Positions 33,586 through 45,062 are shown, numbered from the stretch's first letter. The stretch: 64,000 bases of DNA from Paguma larvata (GCA_030068075.1 CM057833.1:45279587-45343586); one strand, 5' to 3'. Numbers and translations: made by a program. Notes: generated from the letters alone by a model not told the origin.

Positions 33586-35290
33586 CAAATTATCCCACAA
33601 CCTAAATCTTTGTTCTTTCCTGCTTGAGTTAAGTATTTCAAGGATTTTCCTCAGCAAAGCTCAAAGTCAAACGAACACGTTCTATCTTACCCTGTGGACA
33701 AGGAAACCAAGCCAACTTCTTCTCTTGTCCCTCTCACCTATACACACAAAAAATTGTTTCTGGACAGCTGTTTCCTTAAACATGTCATCAACATCCCCAA
33801 AACATATCACCTCAATCCTATACTGAAATTCTTTTTCCACAGATGCACCATTGCCCCTAGAGAAAACCTCTCACACAGAATTAAGATGTAAAGTCTCAGC
33901 ACTTAATGATGCAGCCAGCATGTATGTCTGATGCCAGAAGGTACACTCAAGGAGGAGAAGATAGAGGGAATGGGTGGGGAGGGGGAAAGCACCCTGTGAA
34001 ATGACTTCGCAGTCATTTCAGCTTCTCTTGTAATGACTAATGTTTATCAAAAGCAGAGGCAATGAGCAGCTCTCTAATTGGCAAAAATTAAACTGTCAGA
34101 TGTACGTTTGTCATCTGGTAGGTAGTAGAAGATTATACATTTGAGTGGAATTTCGCCCTTTCCCAGTGCACGTTTAAATAAAATATTCACAACCATTTAG
34201 GAGGCACAGATGACCAAAAGGGATCAATTCTTCAGGCAGCTTTCTGGGTTATCAAGCTTACTTGTAGCTGTTGCAGAACTTTGAGGGATGTATCCACATT
34301 GGAAGTCAGGTGGAATTTGTGAGTGGTGTACTGAGAATATTTAAGAGAATATTTAAGAAAGATTCTCTCACTTGATGGAATATGGAAGCCATCCCATTAG
34401 ATACAGAGGACTGTAATGAGTTGGAGGGTATTTTGTATCAAGAGCCAAGGAGGAAGCAGAAGTGACAGGAGCCTTCTATCATTTCTATCACAGTTTCTGT
34501 GAGGTAGAAGTTCTCTTCAAAGCCATCTGACAGACAAGGAAGCTGAGGTTGGGCAAGGGATAAATACTGTTTGAACACTAGCCCCCTGGATCCCAGGATT
34601 CCTTCAAGTGGCTGAATTGGGAAGTGGAATGGCCAATAGTAGGTAGTGTATCTGATCATTTTTGTAGCTGGCTAATGCAATCTACACAAAACACAACATG
34701 AGCTATTTAAGGATAATGCCTATGGACTCAAGCTATTTTGTAGTTTGATTGTTTGGCCAGTGAAATAGTTCACAGGGCTTCAGTCCATGGTAATCAGCAA
34801 TAGAGGATGTTTTTCATTGAGACTCTAAGTTGCGAATGTCTCTTCTTGCCAAAAGGAGTGTTGTTGAGGGAGGGAGGGAGGAGTGAAGACCACAGAAAAA
34901 AGGGTCTGTCTGGACAGAATAGACACTCTAGTCAAGGCAACACGAGTATGAGTTCTTCTGGGAGAAATTTCTGCACAGTAACCTAAGAGCTCCTGGTATA
35001 TCTTTGATAAATAGAGTAATAATGTAATTTATCATCTGAACCAGGACTCTTTTGATGATGAAAGGGGTCACTACTAATAATTTATACCTGGACAATAGAC
35101 ATGAACTGCAACTTTCTCAGGCAAATCCAAAAGTATGGTCACCGTATTTATAACGTAGTTGCACGTAAGTACAGATAATACATTTTTTCATGGATATCGT
35201 CCTGGAAACAGACTTAAAGTTCAGTCATTCTCCAAAGATTTCTTAGGCATTCAAGTAAAGTTTTACTTTAAAATGATTGCTGATATTGTT
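33586..35290. other. Unassigned unique sequence with hairpin and short duplication
   Basis: About 1.7 kb with no recognised transposon or exon. It contains the perfect hairpin at 33,997-34,020, an E-box inverted repeat at 34,097-34,117, and a 12-bp tandem duplication of 'gagaatatttaa' at 34,333-34,356. Confidence 0.5.
33997..34020. other. Perfect inverted repeat, 10-bp arms, 4-nt loop
   Basis: 'tgaaatgact' (33,997-34,006), loop 'tcgc', then 'agtcatttca' (34,011-34,020). The arms are perfectly complementary. A third 'aatgact' word occurs at 34,032-34,038. Function unknown. Confidence 0.9.
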
Positions 35291-35296
35291 CCAAAT

Positions 35297-35515
35297 CAGT
35301 GTTGTCTAATAGAAACACGGCAAGCCATACATATACGTCTCCATTATTTCTTAAAAGTAGCCACATTAAAAAAGGTGAACCAGGTGAAATTAATTTTAAT
35401 AATGTATTTTATTTATCCCAGTATACCTAAATCATTATAATTTCAACACATAATCAATACAAAAAACTATTAATTAGATACTTTGCATTTTTTTTTTCAA
35501 ACCAGACCTTCAAGA
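35297..35515. mobile_element. DNA transposon fossil (hAT-like)
   Basis: 'cagtgttgtctaatagaaac', 'gtagccacattaaaaaaggt' and 'gaaattaattttaataatgt' are blocks of a well-known mammal-wide MER family of hAT type. The right end is not defined. The class assignment is from memory. Confidence 0.65.
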
Positions 35516-35520
35516 ATAGG

Positions 35521-36720
35521 TAGGTTTTGAGACAGAGGGCTTCCAGGAGAAAAGGAGAGAAAGAAATCTTTAGACATTTCAGATAGGATGGAAGAAAATA
35601 ATGCCGGACATAATGAAAAAAGAACTAAATTTCCCCCCAGCATTACTGAGGTATATAGACATACATGAACCACAATTTTTTAATCAGGAGGATAGGATTC
35701 TAAATTGAAAGAAAGTTGGAAAAAAGGTGGGGAGTGGAGAGGTAGAAAGATGAGGTAAAAAGACAGCACGTGGACCCCAGGAAGTAAGCATGAGTTTCTT
35801 CATACAGAAAGCAAGTCCCGGCTCTCTTCAGAATAAAGAGCAGGTTATGCAGTTATAGGAGACAGGAGAACAAAGTCTGCACATCTAGACAAGAAACAGA
35901 GAATCAAACAGTATCTGGAGGAGACTGTGAGTCCCCTAAGGTCTAAGTAAGTAACTCATCTTTGAATCTCCAACACCCAACATTATGCAGAAAAGTAACT
36001 TCTTAAATATTGGTCAGATGAATCTCTGGGGGTGGAAGGACAAGGAAATGAGTCCTGGGATGAAGGGAGGGTATCTACCACCTGTGGGAAGCCTCCATGT
36101 TCTAGTGGATGTCTTCTAATACAACGGCACTGCTTTTCAAATGTGACCAACGGTTCTTCCAGGGTATGACTCAGAGAAAGAGGGCATCCAAGACATGTTG
36201 CTTCAAAACAAGTTTGGAGGAGAGCCTGAGAGCTTCATTACAGACGGGGGTGTAATAAACTCAGATGTTGCCAGCATGGGTTTATATCTGACCTCATCAA
36301 TTACATGTACGGAAATTGATATATGTCAGATGTTCAGTAGCAGTTTTGCCTGAAACCAACAGGATATGACTCTTACCTGATACCACAATGTAAACTCTCA
36401 GAGAACACAAATATTTATTCCCTGTGTCAGTCATTTGTTACCCGCAGCCAATATTTATGGCATTCATCCCTAGCACTAGCCAGCAAACAGAATACTTTGT
36501 CAAGCTTCAGGGATTCCAACAGCAGCTAGGCAGAAGAGGGCTAAAAAGTTTTGGAGAGAAATTTACAACCTCGGAGTTGAAAAGAGGAGGTGACAGGTGA
36601 CCTGCTTGGAGAAGAACTGAATGACTATGCTGATGAGTGTCTGGGTGGGGGTGGTGAGTGCCTTCCACAAGGGAGCTGGATATTAACCAGGATGGACTGG
36701 GAAAAACCTAGGCTGGGTTT
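35521..36720. other. Unassigned sequence with weak repeat traces
   Basis: An L1-3'-end-like scrap ('cattactgaggtatatagac') lies near 35,641, and a possible L2 tail ('gactgtgagtcccctaaggt') at about 35,925-36,035. No exon is recognised. Confidence 0.5.
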
Positions 36721-36731
36721 TAGTGTCTGCA

Positions 36732-36800
36732 TGGTCATTGAACCCTGTCACTTCAGACAAGGTACTTAACCTTTCTAGGTCTCTGCTCAGAAGTAACTGG
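36732..36800 (+). mobile_element. Short MIR fragment
   Basis: 'gtcacttcagacaaggtact' and 'taacctttctaggtctctgc' match the central MIR. Confidence 0.55.
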
Positions 36801-37262
36801 GTTTGGGCCAGTTTTATTCAATATCCTTCCAATTCTGTGCTGAGCTGTTCAAGGTCATTCCCACTCTCAAACAAAACCCCAGCTTCTGGAATTCTCAAGC
36901 TGAGTCAAAGCCTAGGGTCCCTGCCTTGCCCAGAAGGGAAGCTCCGACATCTTTGAAGAAGTTCCTCCAGACTGAGATGGCAGATTTTGGATATTTAAGA
37001 GGAACTTATTTTGGGAACTCTCAAATTCAAGCATCACTTTTCAGGAGAATTATTGCCTGTCCAGTAGAGAACAAATGAGTGAGGACATTGGAGGAGGTAG
37101 GGCTGTGCAGAGAAAGGAGCATGGGGCAATAGTAGGAACTGAAGGCAGATTGCAAAAACATTTGAATGCCTCATTGAGCTGAGACATTGGGACTTTATTC
37201 TGGAAAAGATGTAGTATTATCCCAAGTATCCATGCCACAGAGGTGGTTAAATGGGTGGGTTT
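36801..37262. other. Unassigned sequence
   Basis: No gene or repeat is recognised left of the L1 target duplication. Confidence 0.5.
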
Positions 37263-37277
37263 TAGAATAACAAATCT

Positions 37278-38191
37278 GTCATCTGCAAAAAGTGAAAGTT
37301 TGACTTCCTCCTTGCCAATCTTGATGCCTTTTATTTTGTTTTGTTGTCTGATTGCTGATGCTAAGACTTCCAGCACTATGTTAAATAGCAGTGGCGAGAG
37401 TGGACATCCCTGTCGTGTTCCTGATCTCAGGGGGAAGGCTTTCAATTTTTCCCCATTGAGGATGATATTAGCTGTGGGTTTTTCATATATGGCTTTTATG
37501 ATGTTTAAGTATGTTCCTTCTATCCCGACTTTCTCGAGAGTTTTTATTAAGAAAGGATGCTGTATTTTGTCAAATGCTTTTTCTGCATCTATTGACAGGA
37601 TCATATGGTTCTTATCTTTTCTTTTGTTGATGTGATGTATCACGTTGATTGATTTGCGAATATTGAACCAGCCCTGCAACCCAGGGATGAATCCTACTTG
37701 ATCATGGTGGATAATTCTCTTTATATGCTGTTGGATTCGATTTGCTAGTATCTTGTTGAGAATTTTTGCATCCATATTCATCAGGGATATTGGCCTGTAA
37801 TTTTCTTTCTTTGCTGGGTCTCTATCTGGTTTGGGAATCAAAGTGATGCTGGCTTCATAGAATGAGTCCGGGAGTTTTCCTTCCGTTTCAATTTTTTGGA
37901 ACAGCTTGAGGAGGATAGGAATTAACTCTGTTTTAAATGTCTGGTAAAATTCCGCAGGAAAGCCATCTGGTCCAGGGCTTTTATTTGCTGGGAGGTTTTT
38001 AATAACTGATTCTATTTCTTCACTAGTTATGGGTCTGTTCAAATTTTCTATTTCTTCCCGTTTGAGTTTTGGTAGCGTGTGGCTATTTAGGAAGCTGTCC
38101 ATTTCTTCCAGATTGCCAAGTTTGGTGGCATATAATTTTTCATAGTATTCTCTGATGATTGCTTGTATCTCTGAGGGATTGTATGGTATTG
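37278..38191 (-). pseudogene. LINE-1 ORF2 reverse transcriptase fragment (inverted part)
   Basis: About 304 codons stay open on the minus strand. They cover the region before and within the L1 reverse transcriptase. '[18 protein letters not shown]' is followed by '[18 protein letters not shown]', motif A '[12 protein letters not shown]' with its catalytic Asp (codons at 37,569-37,598), and '[16 protein letters not shown]'. The catalytic 'FADD' (37,278-37,289) comes last. The L1 sequence stops right after FADD; the residues that follow in the open frame are read from flanking DNA. The endonuclease domain and ORF1 are absent. There is no promoter and no L1 start codon, so no functional protein is expected. 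By comparison with the human ORF2p layout this is roughly residues 400-705 (an estimate). Confidence 0.96.
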
Positions 38192-39428
38192 GCACAAAAA
38201 CAGACGCATAGACCAATGGAATAGAATAGAAAACTCAGAAATGGACCCGCAAGTATATGGCCAACTAATCTTTGACAAAGCGGGAAAATGTATCCAATGG
38301 AAAAAAGACAGCCTTTTTAACAAATGGTGCTGGGAGAATTGGACAGCAACATGCAAAAGAATGAAACTAGACCACTTTCTTACACCACTCACAAAAATAA
38401 ATTCTAAATGGATAAAAGATCTGAATGTGAGGCAGGAAACCGTCAAAATCCTAGAGGAGAAAACAGGAAAAAGCCTCTTTGACCTAAGACGCACCAATTT
38501 CTTACTCGACATGTCTCCAAAGGCAAGAGAATTAAAAGCAAAGATGAACTATTGGGACCTCATCAAGATAAAAAGCTTCTGCACGGCAAAAGAAACAACC
38601 AACAAAACGAATAGGCAACCAACGGAATGGGAAAAGATCATCGCAAATGACATATCGGATAAAGGACTAATATCTAAAATTTATAAAGAACTTACCAAAC
38701 TCCAAACCCGAAAAACAAACAACCCAGTGAAGAAATGGGCGGAAGATATGAATAGACACTTCTCCAAAGGGGACATTCAGATGGCCAACAGACACATGAA
38801 ACGATGCTCAATGTCACTCAGCATCAGGGAAATACAAATCAAAACTACACTGAGATACCACCTCACACCAGTCAGAGTGGCTAAAATGAACAAATCAGGA
38901 AACTATAGATGCTGGCGAGGATGTGGAGAAGTAGGCACCCTCCTACACTGTTGGTGGGAATGCAAACTGGTGCAGCCACTCTGGAAAACGGTGTGGAGGT
39001 TCCTCAAAAAAATGAAAATAGAGCTACCCTATGACCCAGCAATAGCCCTGCTAGGAATCTACCCAAGAGACACAGGAATGCTGATGCATAGGAGCACGTG
39101 TACCCCAATGTTCATAGCAGCACTTTCGACAATAGCCAAATCATGGAAAGAGACCAAGTGCCCATCAACTGACGAATGGATAAAGAAGTTATGGTACTTA
39201 TATACAATGGACTATTACGTGGCAATGAGAAAAAATGAAATCTGGCCATGTGTAGCAACATGGATGGAACTGGAGGGTATTATGTTAAGTGAAATAAGTC
39301 AGTCAGAAAAAGACAGATACCATATGTTTCCACGAATAGGTGGACTTTGTGAGACTAAGCAAAAACCAGGGGGAGGGGAAGAGGGGAAAGAAAAAAAAGA
39401 CACAGAGAGGGAGGGAGATAAAACATAA
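38192..39428 (+). pseudogene. LINE-1 ORF2 C-terminal fragment (sense part)
   Basis: About 412 codons run open from the inversion junction to the stop at 39,428. The frame is continuous from '[19 protein letters not shown]' through '[20 protein letters not shown]', the Cys-rich '[20 protein letters not shown]' and '[19 protein letters not shown]' to the C-terminal Gly/Glu/Lys-rich tail. Unlike the copy at 5.8 kb it has no frameshift. It lacks the endonuclease and reverse transcriptase in cis on this strand, so it is a dead fragment. Between the inverted and sense parts roughly 150-200 ORF2 codons are missing, estimated from human ORF2p. Confidence 0.96.
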
Positions 39429-39606
39429 GAGACTCTCAAGGACTAAGAAAAAACTGAGGGTAAGGGGGATGAGGGAGGGGGGAGAGGGGGTGATGGGCAT
39501 TAAAAAGGGCACATGTTGGGATGAACACTGGGTGTTATATGTAAACCAATTTGAAAATAAACTATTATAACAAAAAAAAAAAAAAAAAAATAGAATAACA
39601 AATCTG

Positions 39607-40200
39607 GTAGCAGGGCAGAAATTGGGGCATTTTACTCTTTTATTCTTTCACTCGTTTATTATACAATTTTTGAGGTCTTCAGTGAATATCCTTTGACTGA
39701 ATAAGTGACCATTGGGTCCTAAATGAGAAAATTTTTCCTCATTAGGGATTTCGCTCTTAGGACCTAGTGTCTAGTAAAAACAGAATTGTCCTTCATTGAT
39801 CTAGTGTGTGAATGTTGTTCAGGTCAGGTCCCACAAGTGGATGAGGTCATAGGGAAAGGGTAAGGAAACCCTATCTTGGGAAACTTGGTACCACTTCTGA
39901 TTTCCTGGGTCTGATTGCCTCTGGGAATAATTTTGCATGCCCAGCTGCATCAGCATGTTGAGTTATACAAGGTAGCAAGCTGTCCCACTGTAATAGGCAT
40001 GACGTATCATTCCATTGATGCATGAAATTAAAAAGATGTGGTTTGCTAGAGATACAGCAGATAAACCAAACTTGCTTCTCAGTCCATCTACTTTTATTCA
40101 TATGTAAAAATCTCAGAAGAAAACTAAGAACCAGTCAGTCTGATTAACTACCCATAGATTAGTGCCAATAAACACTTTCATGCCATCCACAGTTAAGGAA
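39607..40200. other. Unassigned sequence
   Basis: No gene or repeat is recognised. Confidence 0.5.
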
Positions 40201-40204
40201 GTGG

Positions 40205-40425
40205 GGTGTTTAAGGTTTATTGAGTTCCTACTGTGTGTGGGTGACCTGCTAGGAGGTACAACATAGAGCTAAATAAATAGAACCAGTAGAATAACAGAGG
40301 AGGGAAACTCATCCAAGCTCAGAACATCAGTGAAGTCTTCATGGCAGAGGTAATCTGAAGACTTGAGTCTTGCAGGGAGACCAGATATTATACAAGAGGA
40401 AGAGAGGGGGAAAAGCAGGAGCAGG
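40205..40425 (-). mobile_element. L2 3' end, antisense
   Basis: 'gtttattgagttcctactgt' and the following 'agaggagggaaactcatcca' and 'gaagacttgagtcttgcagg' fit the reverse complement of the L2 3' region. Confidence 0.65.
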
Positions 40426-41264
40426 TATGCAAGGGTGGTAGGGAGGGGCAGCAAGTTGTCCCACTCTGTGCACCACAGAAAAAACATCTGCTTCCCAGGG
40501 CTCCAACATGGACAGCAAATTCCTGCCAGACGGTGAAGAGATACCATGAGCATTGGAGCAGATGTGGCAAGTGCACAGGGTTAATCAAGCATTCTGCAGT
40601 CGCAAGAGAAATAAATACCCCCAGAGCAATACTGGCAGCAGCTGGCAGGAGATGGCACTGACCCAAGCTTTGTCCTCCTGAAATAATAGGATACCTGTCA
40701 CTCCAAGGGCTGGAGTACTCCTCTCGGGTCCCTCCTTATTCGCAGTGAGTGTGAGAGGAAGGGGGAAGGGGAAAAAAACAGTCACAGTGTCACTGACCTA
40801 CAATAAAGAACGTAATCAATAATCATTCTATGAAAGAAAAAAAAAAGAGATGAAGAAGAGGGCTATTTGGTAATTTGATGGTTTCTATTTGCTTCTCTGG
40901 TTTTGATTTTACAGTTGGGAAGGATGTGAGTGTTATTACATGGCAATGAGGTTGCTATGGTAACTCCTTATTGTTTAATATAAGACTAGCTAAATCTTAG
41001 ATAAGTTACTGTGAGAAAAATTAAGTCTGCCAAAGGCCAGATCTAGTTTTTGATTCTCCTTCTTTTTGTAACATTTACGTCCATTTCCCCTTCATACACT
41101 TCCCTTCTCTCCTATAGGACATCAAACACACATCAGGATGAAGGATGGCTTTGGTCACTGGTGAAGGAATCCTCTACGATAGAAAATCAACCAGGTCCCA
41201 GTGGTCAGTGAGAAAAAAGCCAACAGAAGAGTGGGTGTTTATGCCCAGGAGAATTCAAAAGGTG
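40426..41264. other. Unassigned sequence
   Basis: No exon or repeat is recognised. Minus-strand open frames of 66-94 codons (40,269-40,785) have no known domain. Confidence 0.5.
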
Positions 41265-41267
41265 GCT

Positions 41268-41500
41268 CAACCTTAGCTTTGCAGTCCAATACACCTGTGC
41301 GTGAAACCCAGCTTTGCTACTTAGCCATTCAGTAACCTCAGGCAATGAAATTTTCTGAATCTATTTCTTAATCATTAAAATGGAAGAAGTAATACTATCT
41401 ATGTCATCAAATTTGGTTGAGAAATAAATCACCTCCTACTGTGAAGTCTTTAGCACAGCGGTAGGCAATACTTGCTATTTAATAATTAGTAGCTATTCTT
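41268..41500 (+). mobile_element. MIR SINE
   Basis: 'aaacccagctttgctactta', 'ctatttcttaatcattaaaa' and 'cttgctatttaataattagt' follow MIR order. Confidence 0.75.
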
Positions 41501-41518
41501 TTTTTCTCCTCCTCTTCA

Positions 41519-41550
41519 GATTATCACCATCATCACCATCACCATTATAT
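41519..41550. repeat. Imperfect (CAT)n run
   Basis: 'atcaccatcatcaccatcac' next to the MIR tail, probably grown from it. Confidence 0.8.
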
Positions 41551-41699
41551 TGTCTCATTATTATTTCAAGGTCCAGTTCAAAAGCCACACCTTCTACCTT
41601 TTCTAATTTTCCTCGAACACACAAAGCTTGTTTCCTTCTGCACTCCCTTAGGTCTGCCTGCAGGTATCACAAGGTGGCACTAGTTTGGGGGAAAGGAAG

Positions 41700-41930
41700 T
41701 CATGGAAGTCCTGAGGGCTTCCTTTGTTCCAGATTCTATGCTAGGCCACCACCTTCATTACCTCGTTATTTGTTCCAACACTCTCCTGATATGGGTGTGA
41801 TTATCCTCCATTATACCACGGAGGAAACTAAGGCTCTGAGAGGTTTCATACTTTGCTGACATTCCTACTGTTCATAAATGGAAGATCAGTGGACATTTAG
41901 TTTCAAAACCTAAGGTTTTCCACAGCACCA
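41700..41930 (-). mobile_element. MIR SINE, antisense
   Basis: 'gattatcctccattatacca', 'ggaggaaactaaggctctga' and 'gaggtttcatactttgctga' are reverse-complement MIR. Confidence 0.72.
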
Positions 41931-42910
41931 CACAGCAATTTTGGGTATAAATTTTTATAGTCTTTCTTCTGATGCATTTCTACCTGGTCTCCCCCTATCC
42001 TAGCAATCTTGGACATTGGAGGTGAACCTGCTTTCTTTCTTGTGTTTTGTCCACCTCCCTATTTCAGTGATAGCAGAGATTGTATGCTCAACAAAGCCTG
42101 CTGATTGAGAAATGAGAATCAAGTCAAAGAAAAAAGGTGAGACGAGAAACAAATGGATGCAGAAGTGGATGCAGGCAGAGACTGCCCTGGCTAGTGAAGT
42201 GAGCCTTAGATTTGAAGTGAGTCTTAGATTTCAACGGACAGCAAAGAAAGACAAAGAGAAAACTTACTTTTGACATAACTGACAATCAGGGGGTGGGGGA
42301 AAGTCATGAAAATAGTGGTTAAAATAAAGCAGGCGAAATCTGAAGAAAACCAATTAACTTTCCAATTATGTCAGAAGTTGTAAATTATAAGTTTTTTTGC
42401 ACCATTAAAAGGAGGCTGAGAGGAAAGGATGACAAACCAGAGGTTTTGCAATCGTGGAAGAACACATAACTTTCACTTAATAGACAGCTCTGGCGGTAAT
42501 ATTATAGAAAGCATTCTGGTTTCCTGAAATTCCCTTGTAATGAATGGCTTCTCAATTCAATAATTTTATTTCAGTTAATCTATCACCTTGAAAGCACATG
42601 CTAAGGAAGCCTAGTAGAGTGATCTTTTGAATAATTTAATAAATGTTTCATTTATTTTCTAACCCCACTCTCCTCGAGGAATCACCTTGTTTGGGTGATA
42701 GCCTTAAATGATAGTCAAGAGATCCATTTATAATGTCTATGCTAAGGCTTGTTCTTCCCTTGCAGGGGTACATTAGGAAAACTTTAGAAGTGAATTATGA
42801 GACGCTGATTATTGACTAGCACTTCTATTACAAATTTAAGAAATCCACATAAGAAAATTGAAGTATAAAAACAATAAGACAATTTTAGTGTTAGGTGGTT
42901 GAACGTATCT
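41931..42910. other. Unassigned sequence with an 18-bp duplication
   Basis: No gene or transposon is recognised. 'gaagtgagccttagattt' (42,196-42,213) is followed at once by the same 18-mer with one change (42,214-42,231). Confidence 0.55.
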
Positions 42911-42914
42911 TGTG

Positions 42915-43125
42915 ACTTTGGAGCTTCACAGAACTGAGAAGCTGAGGATTCTGCTCCTGTCTCTTATTTGCTTTCTGACTTTCACTTCACAGGTTCTCAG
43001 TTTTCTCAGACATATAAGATGAGTAGAATAATGTCTGCCTCCTAAGATTTCTACATGCTGCCCAAAGATAATACTTCATTTGCATGATACATACTAGGTG
43101 CTCAATCATTGATTCTCTAATGAGT
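42915..43125 (+). mobile_element. MIR SINE
   Basis: 'tttgctttctgactttcact', 'ggttctcagttttctcagac' and 'gatacatactaggtgctcaa' are in MIR order. Confidence 0.75.
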
Positions 43126-43154
43126 AACAATACTTTCAGCTGATAATCAAATTG

Positions 43155-43250
43155 ATTTATTCATCAACAAACATTTATTGAGAGCTTCTTGCCAGTTAAT
43201 AGAAACTATGCCAAATGCCAGGCAGTCAGTCTGAGAAGATAGTTGCTAGA
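43155..43250 (-). mobile_element. L2 tail, antisense
   Basis: 'tcatcaacaaacatttattg' then 'agagcttcttgcc' is the reverse complement of an L2 tail. Confidence 0.6.
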
Positions 43251-43504
43251 TCTGGGGAAGTCAGTCTGGTGTGGACACACATTTTCTGTTTCTCTCTCCC
43301 TTTATCTATTATCTCTTTGCTTAGCCTACCTCCTTCTTTCTAGAGAGTCCCATCCCAGGTGAAGGCTCATAAGTACTCAGTAAGATTTCTTTAAAGTACG
43401 ACAACGACAACCCCAAATTACTTGGTCTGGTAATAATATATTTTACGTGGGAAAATATAGAACATACTTACATTCCTTTATCTCTTGTGAGTGTATTTGC
43501 AGGG
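43251..43504. other. Unassigned sequence
   Basis: Nothing recognised. Confidence 0.5.
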
Positions 43505-43795
43505 CTGGTAATAATAACAGCCAACACTTAGAAGTATTATACTATGTTGACATCCTTACTTTGTAGTTTGGGAGGCTGAGGTACAGAGAGATACCCAATT
43601 ATATTTTACTGCACCAGTTAAACACTTTCCCAGGACATTCTGTACTCTCTCCTACTTTGCTATGAGACTTGGCTGGCAAGGACTGCTGCCTTAATAGTAA
43701 AGATGAGGAAACTGAGATGGGAGAGAACTAATGTGCCCATTATTAGGCTGCAAGTAACTGTGTGGAGCCAGGATTAGAACCCAGGTGCTCTGTCA
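43505..43795 (-). mobile_element. MIR pieces, antisense
   Basis: Two MIR-like parts: 'gggaggctgaggtacagaga' (left) and 'gatgaggaaactgagatggg' to 'gaacccaggtgctctgtcac' (right). They could be two copies or one with an insertion. Confidence 0.7.
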
Positions 43796-43874
43796 CCCAT
43801 AGATTCATCAGTCATTCAGCTTACATGTACCGAACTAAAGAAGACCATTGCATACATGGAAATTCCTGAATACT

Positions 43875-44090
43875 GATGATCATAATGATGACACCATCAT
43901 CAGGTAATGTGCACTTCCTGCCTATCAAGCACTGTTGAATGAGTGCTTGATCTCATTCAATCTTCACAACAATACTATGAGATAAGTCTAGCACTTTTCC
44001 TATCTTCCCACATTGGTAAGGAGTATAGATAGGTTAAGACACTTACCCAAGGCAACACAGCAAGCATACCTAGGATTTATACCCAAGTGC
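43875..44090 (-). mobile_element. MIR SINE, antisense
   Basis: 'gatctcattcaatcttcaca', 'acttacccaaggcaacacag' and 'ggatttatacccaagtgc' form a good reverse-complement MIR. Confidence 0.85.
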
Positions 44091-44092
44091 TT

Positions 44093-44298
44093 GGGGGTGT
44101 CTGGGTGGCTAAGCAAGTTAAGCATAGGGCTTTGGCTGAGGTCATGATCTTGCAGTTCATGGGTTCGAGCCTCACATCAGTCTCTGCGTGGATGGTACAA
44201 AGCCTGCTCTGGACTCTCTCTCTGCCCCTCCCCCACTTGTGTGCACAGTCTCTCTCTTTCAAAATAAATAAATAAACTTAGAAAACTTAAAAAAAAAA
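44093..44298 (+). mobile_element. CAN-SINE
   Basis: Head 'ggtgtctgggtggctaagca', an intact B box 'gggttcgagcc' (44,161-44,171), a CT-rich body and an A-rich tail. It landed at the edge of the MIR. The flanking 'caagtg' (44,084-44,089 and 44,299-44,304) is a weak target duplication. Confidence 0.93.
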
Positions 44299-44805
44299 CA
44301 AGTGATCAGATGCCAAAGTTGGTCCGCTTACCTACTTTACCCTATAGTGTCTCCCACTCAGTTGTTGGCTAGTAGCCATACATGTATGTAAATATGTGTG
44401 TTTCCCAACCCACATGGAAACCATAAGATCTAGTCCTCTGTGCAGAAAAAAAAAATTAACCTATAGGCCTGAGGCTTCTGCTTTTAGAAGGACTGCTTGC
44501 AAGACAATGAGAAACACAGCTCTTAAAATGGTCTCTACTTGAGAAGACCAAAGTCTGTACCTAGACTTTACACAAACAAGGCGGCTTATTCTGAACACCT
44601 GCTTTCATTTTTGGAGATTGGAATTTTGGTAGTTAGGAAGAGCATGTATATGTAACCCACCCAAAGGAAAACCTTGGACACTTAGTCTCAAATGGGCTTC
44701 CTCAGGCCAGAAATATCTCACAAGTGTTGCTGCATTTGCTGGTGGTAGATTGTAATCTGCATGACCTTTCACTGGAGGGAGAGGGATTAGTAAATTTGGC
44801 TTCAC
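44299..44805. other. Unassigned sequence
   Basis: No gene or repeat is recognised. Confidence 0.5.
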
Positions 44806-45048
44806 AGGGGCCCCTGGGTGGTTCAGTTGGTTAAGCTTCCAACTTTGGCTCAGGTCATGATCTCATGGTCTGTGAGTTCGAGCCCTGCATCTGTCTCTGT
44901 GCTGACAGCTCAGAGCTTGGAGCCTGCTAAGGATTCTGTATCTCCCTCTCTCTTTCTCTCCCTCTCTCTCTCTGTTCTTATCCCCCGTTCATGCTCTGTC
45001 TCTCAAAAGTAATAAATAAACATAAAAAAATATTTTTAAAAAAATAGG
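44806..45048 (+). mobile_element. Felid-type CAN-SINE with 14-bp TSD
   Basis: A full-length head, body and tail with the felid-diagnostic 'gctgacagctcagagc', a CT-rich stretch (about 44,940-44,975) and a mixed A tail. The B box 'gagttcgagcc' is intact. Flanks 'aaatttggcttcac' (44,792-44,805) and 'aagtttggcttcac' (45,049-45,062) differ at one base. Confidence 0.96.
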
Positions 45049-45062
45049 AAGTTTGGCTTCAC

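Larger units (their letters stand above)
37263..39606 (+). mobile_element. 5'-inverted carnivoran LINE-1 with perfect 16-bp TSD
   Basis: A single insertion bounded by 'tagaataacaaatctg' at 37,263-37,278 and 39,591-39,606. The 5' part (37,279-38,191) carries ORF2 reverse transcriptase sequence on the minus strand. The 3' part (38,192-39,590) carries the ORF2 C-terminus, 3' UTR and A tail on the plus strand. The two halves point away from each other and miss an intermediate piece of ORF2, as expected from twin priming. The perfect duplication and long open frames make it the youngest-looking element of the window. Confidence 0.97.

Noticed and set aside
33389..33826. A 145-codon open frame
   Set aside because: It runs through the short SINE and its A-rich tail, so it is a shadow of the repeat.
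38087..38512. A 141-codon minus-strand open frame across the L1 inversion junction
   Set aside because: It is the complement of L1 ORF2 on the plus strand and a product of the twin-primed junction.
44093..44298. A possible tRNA-Lys gene
   Set aside because: The tRNA-like part is the head of a CAN-SINE with a SINE body and A tail. It does not fold as a complete tRNA and sits in a dispersed repeat.
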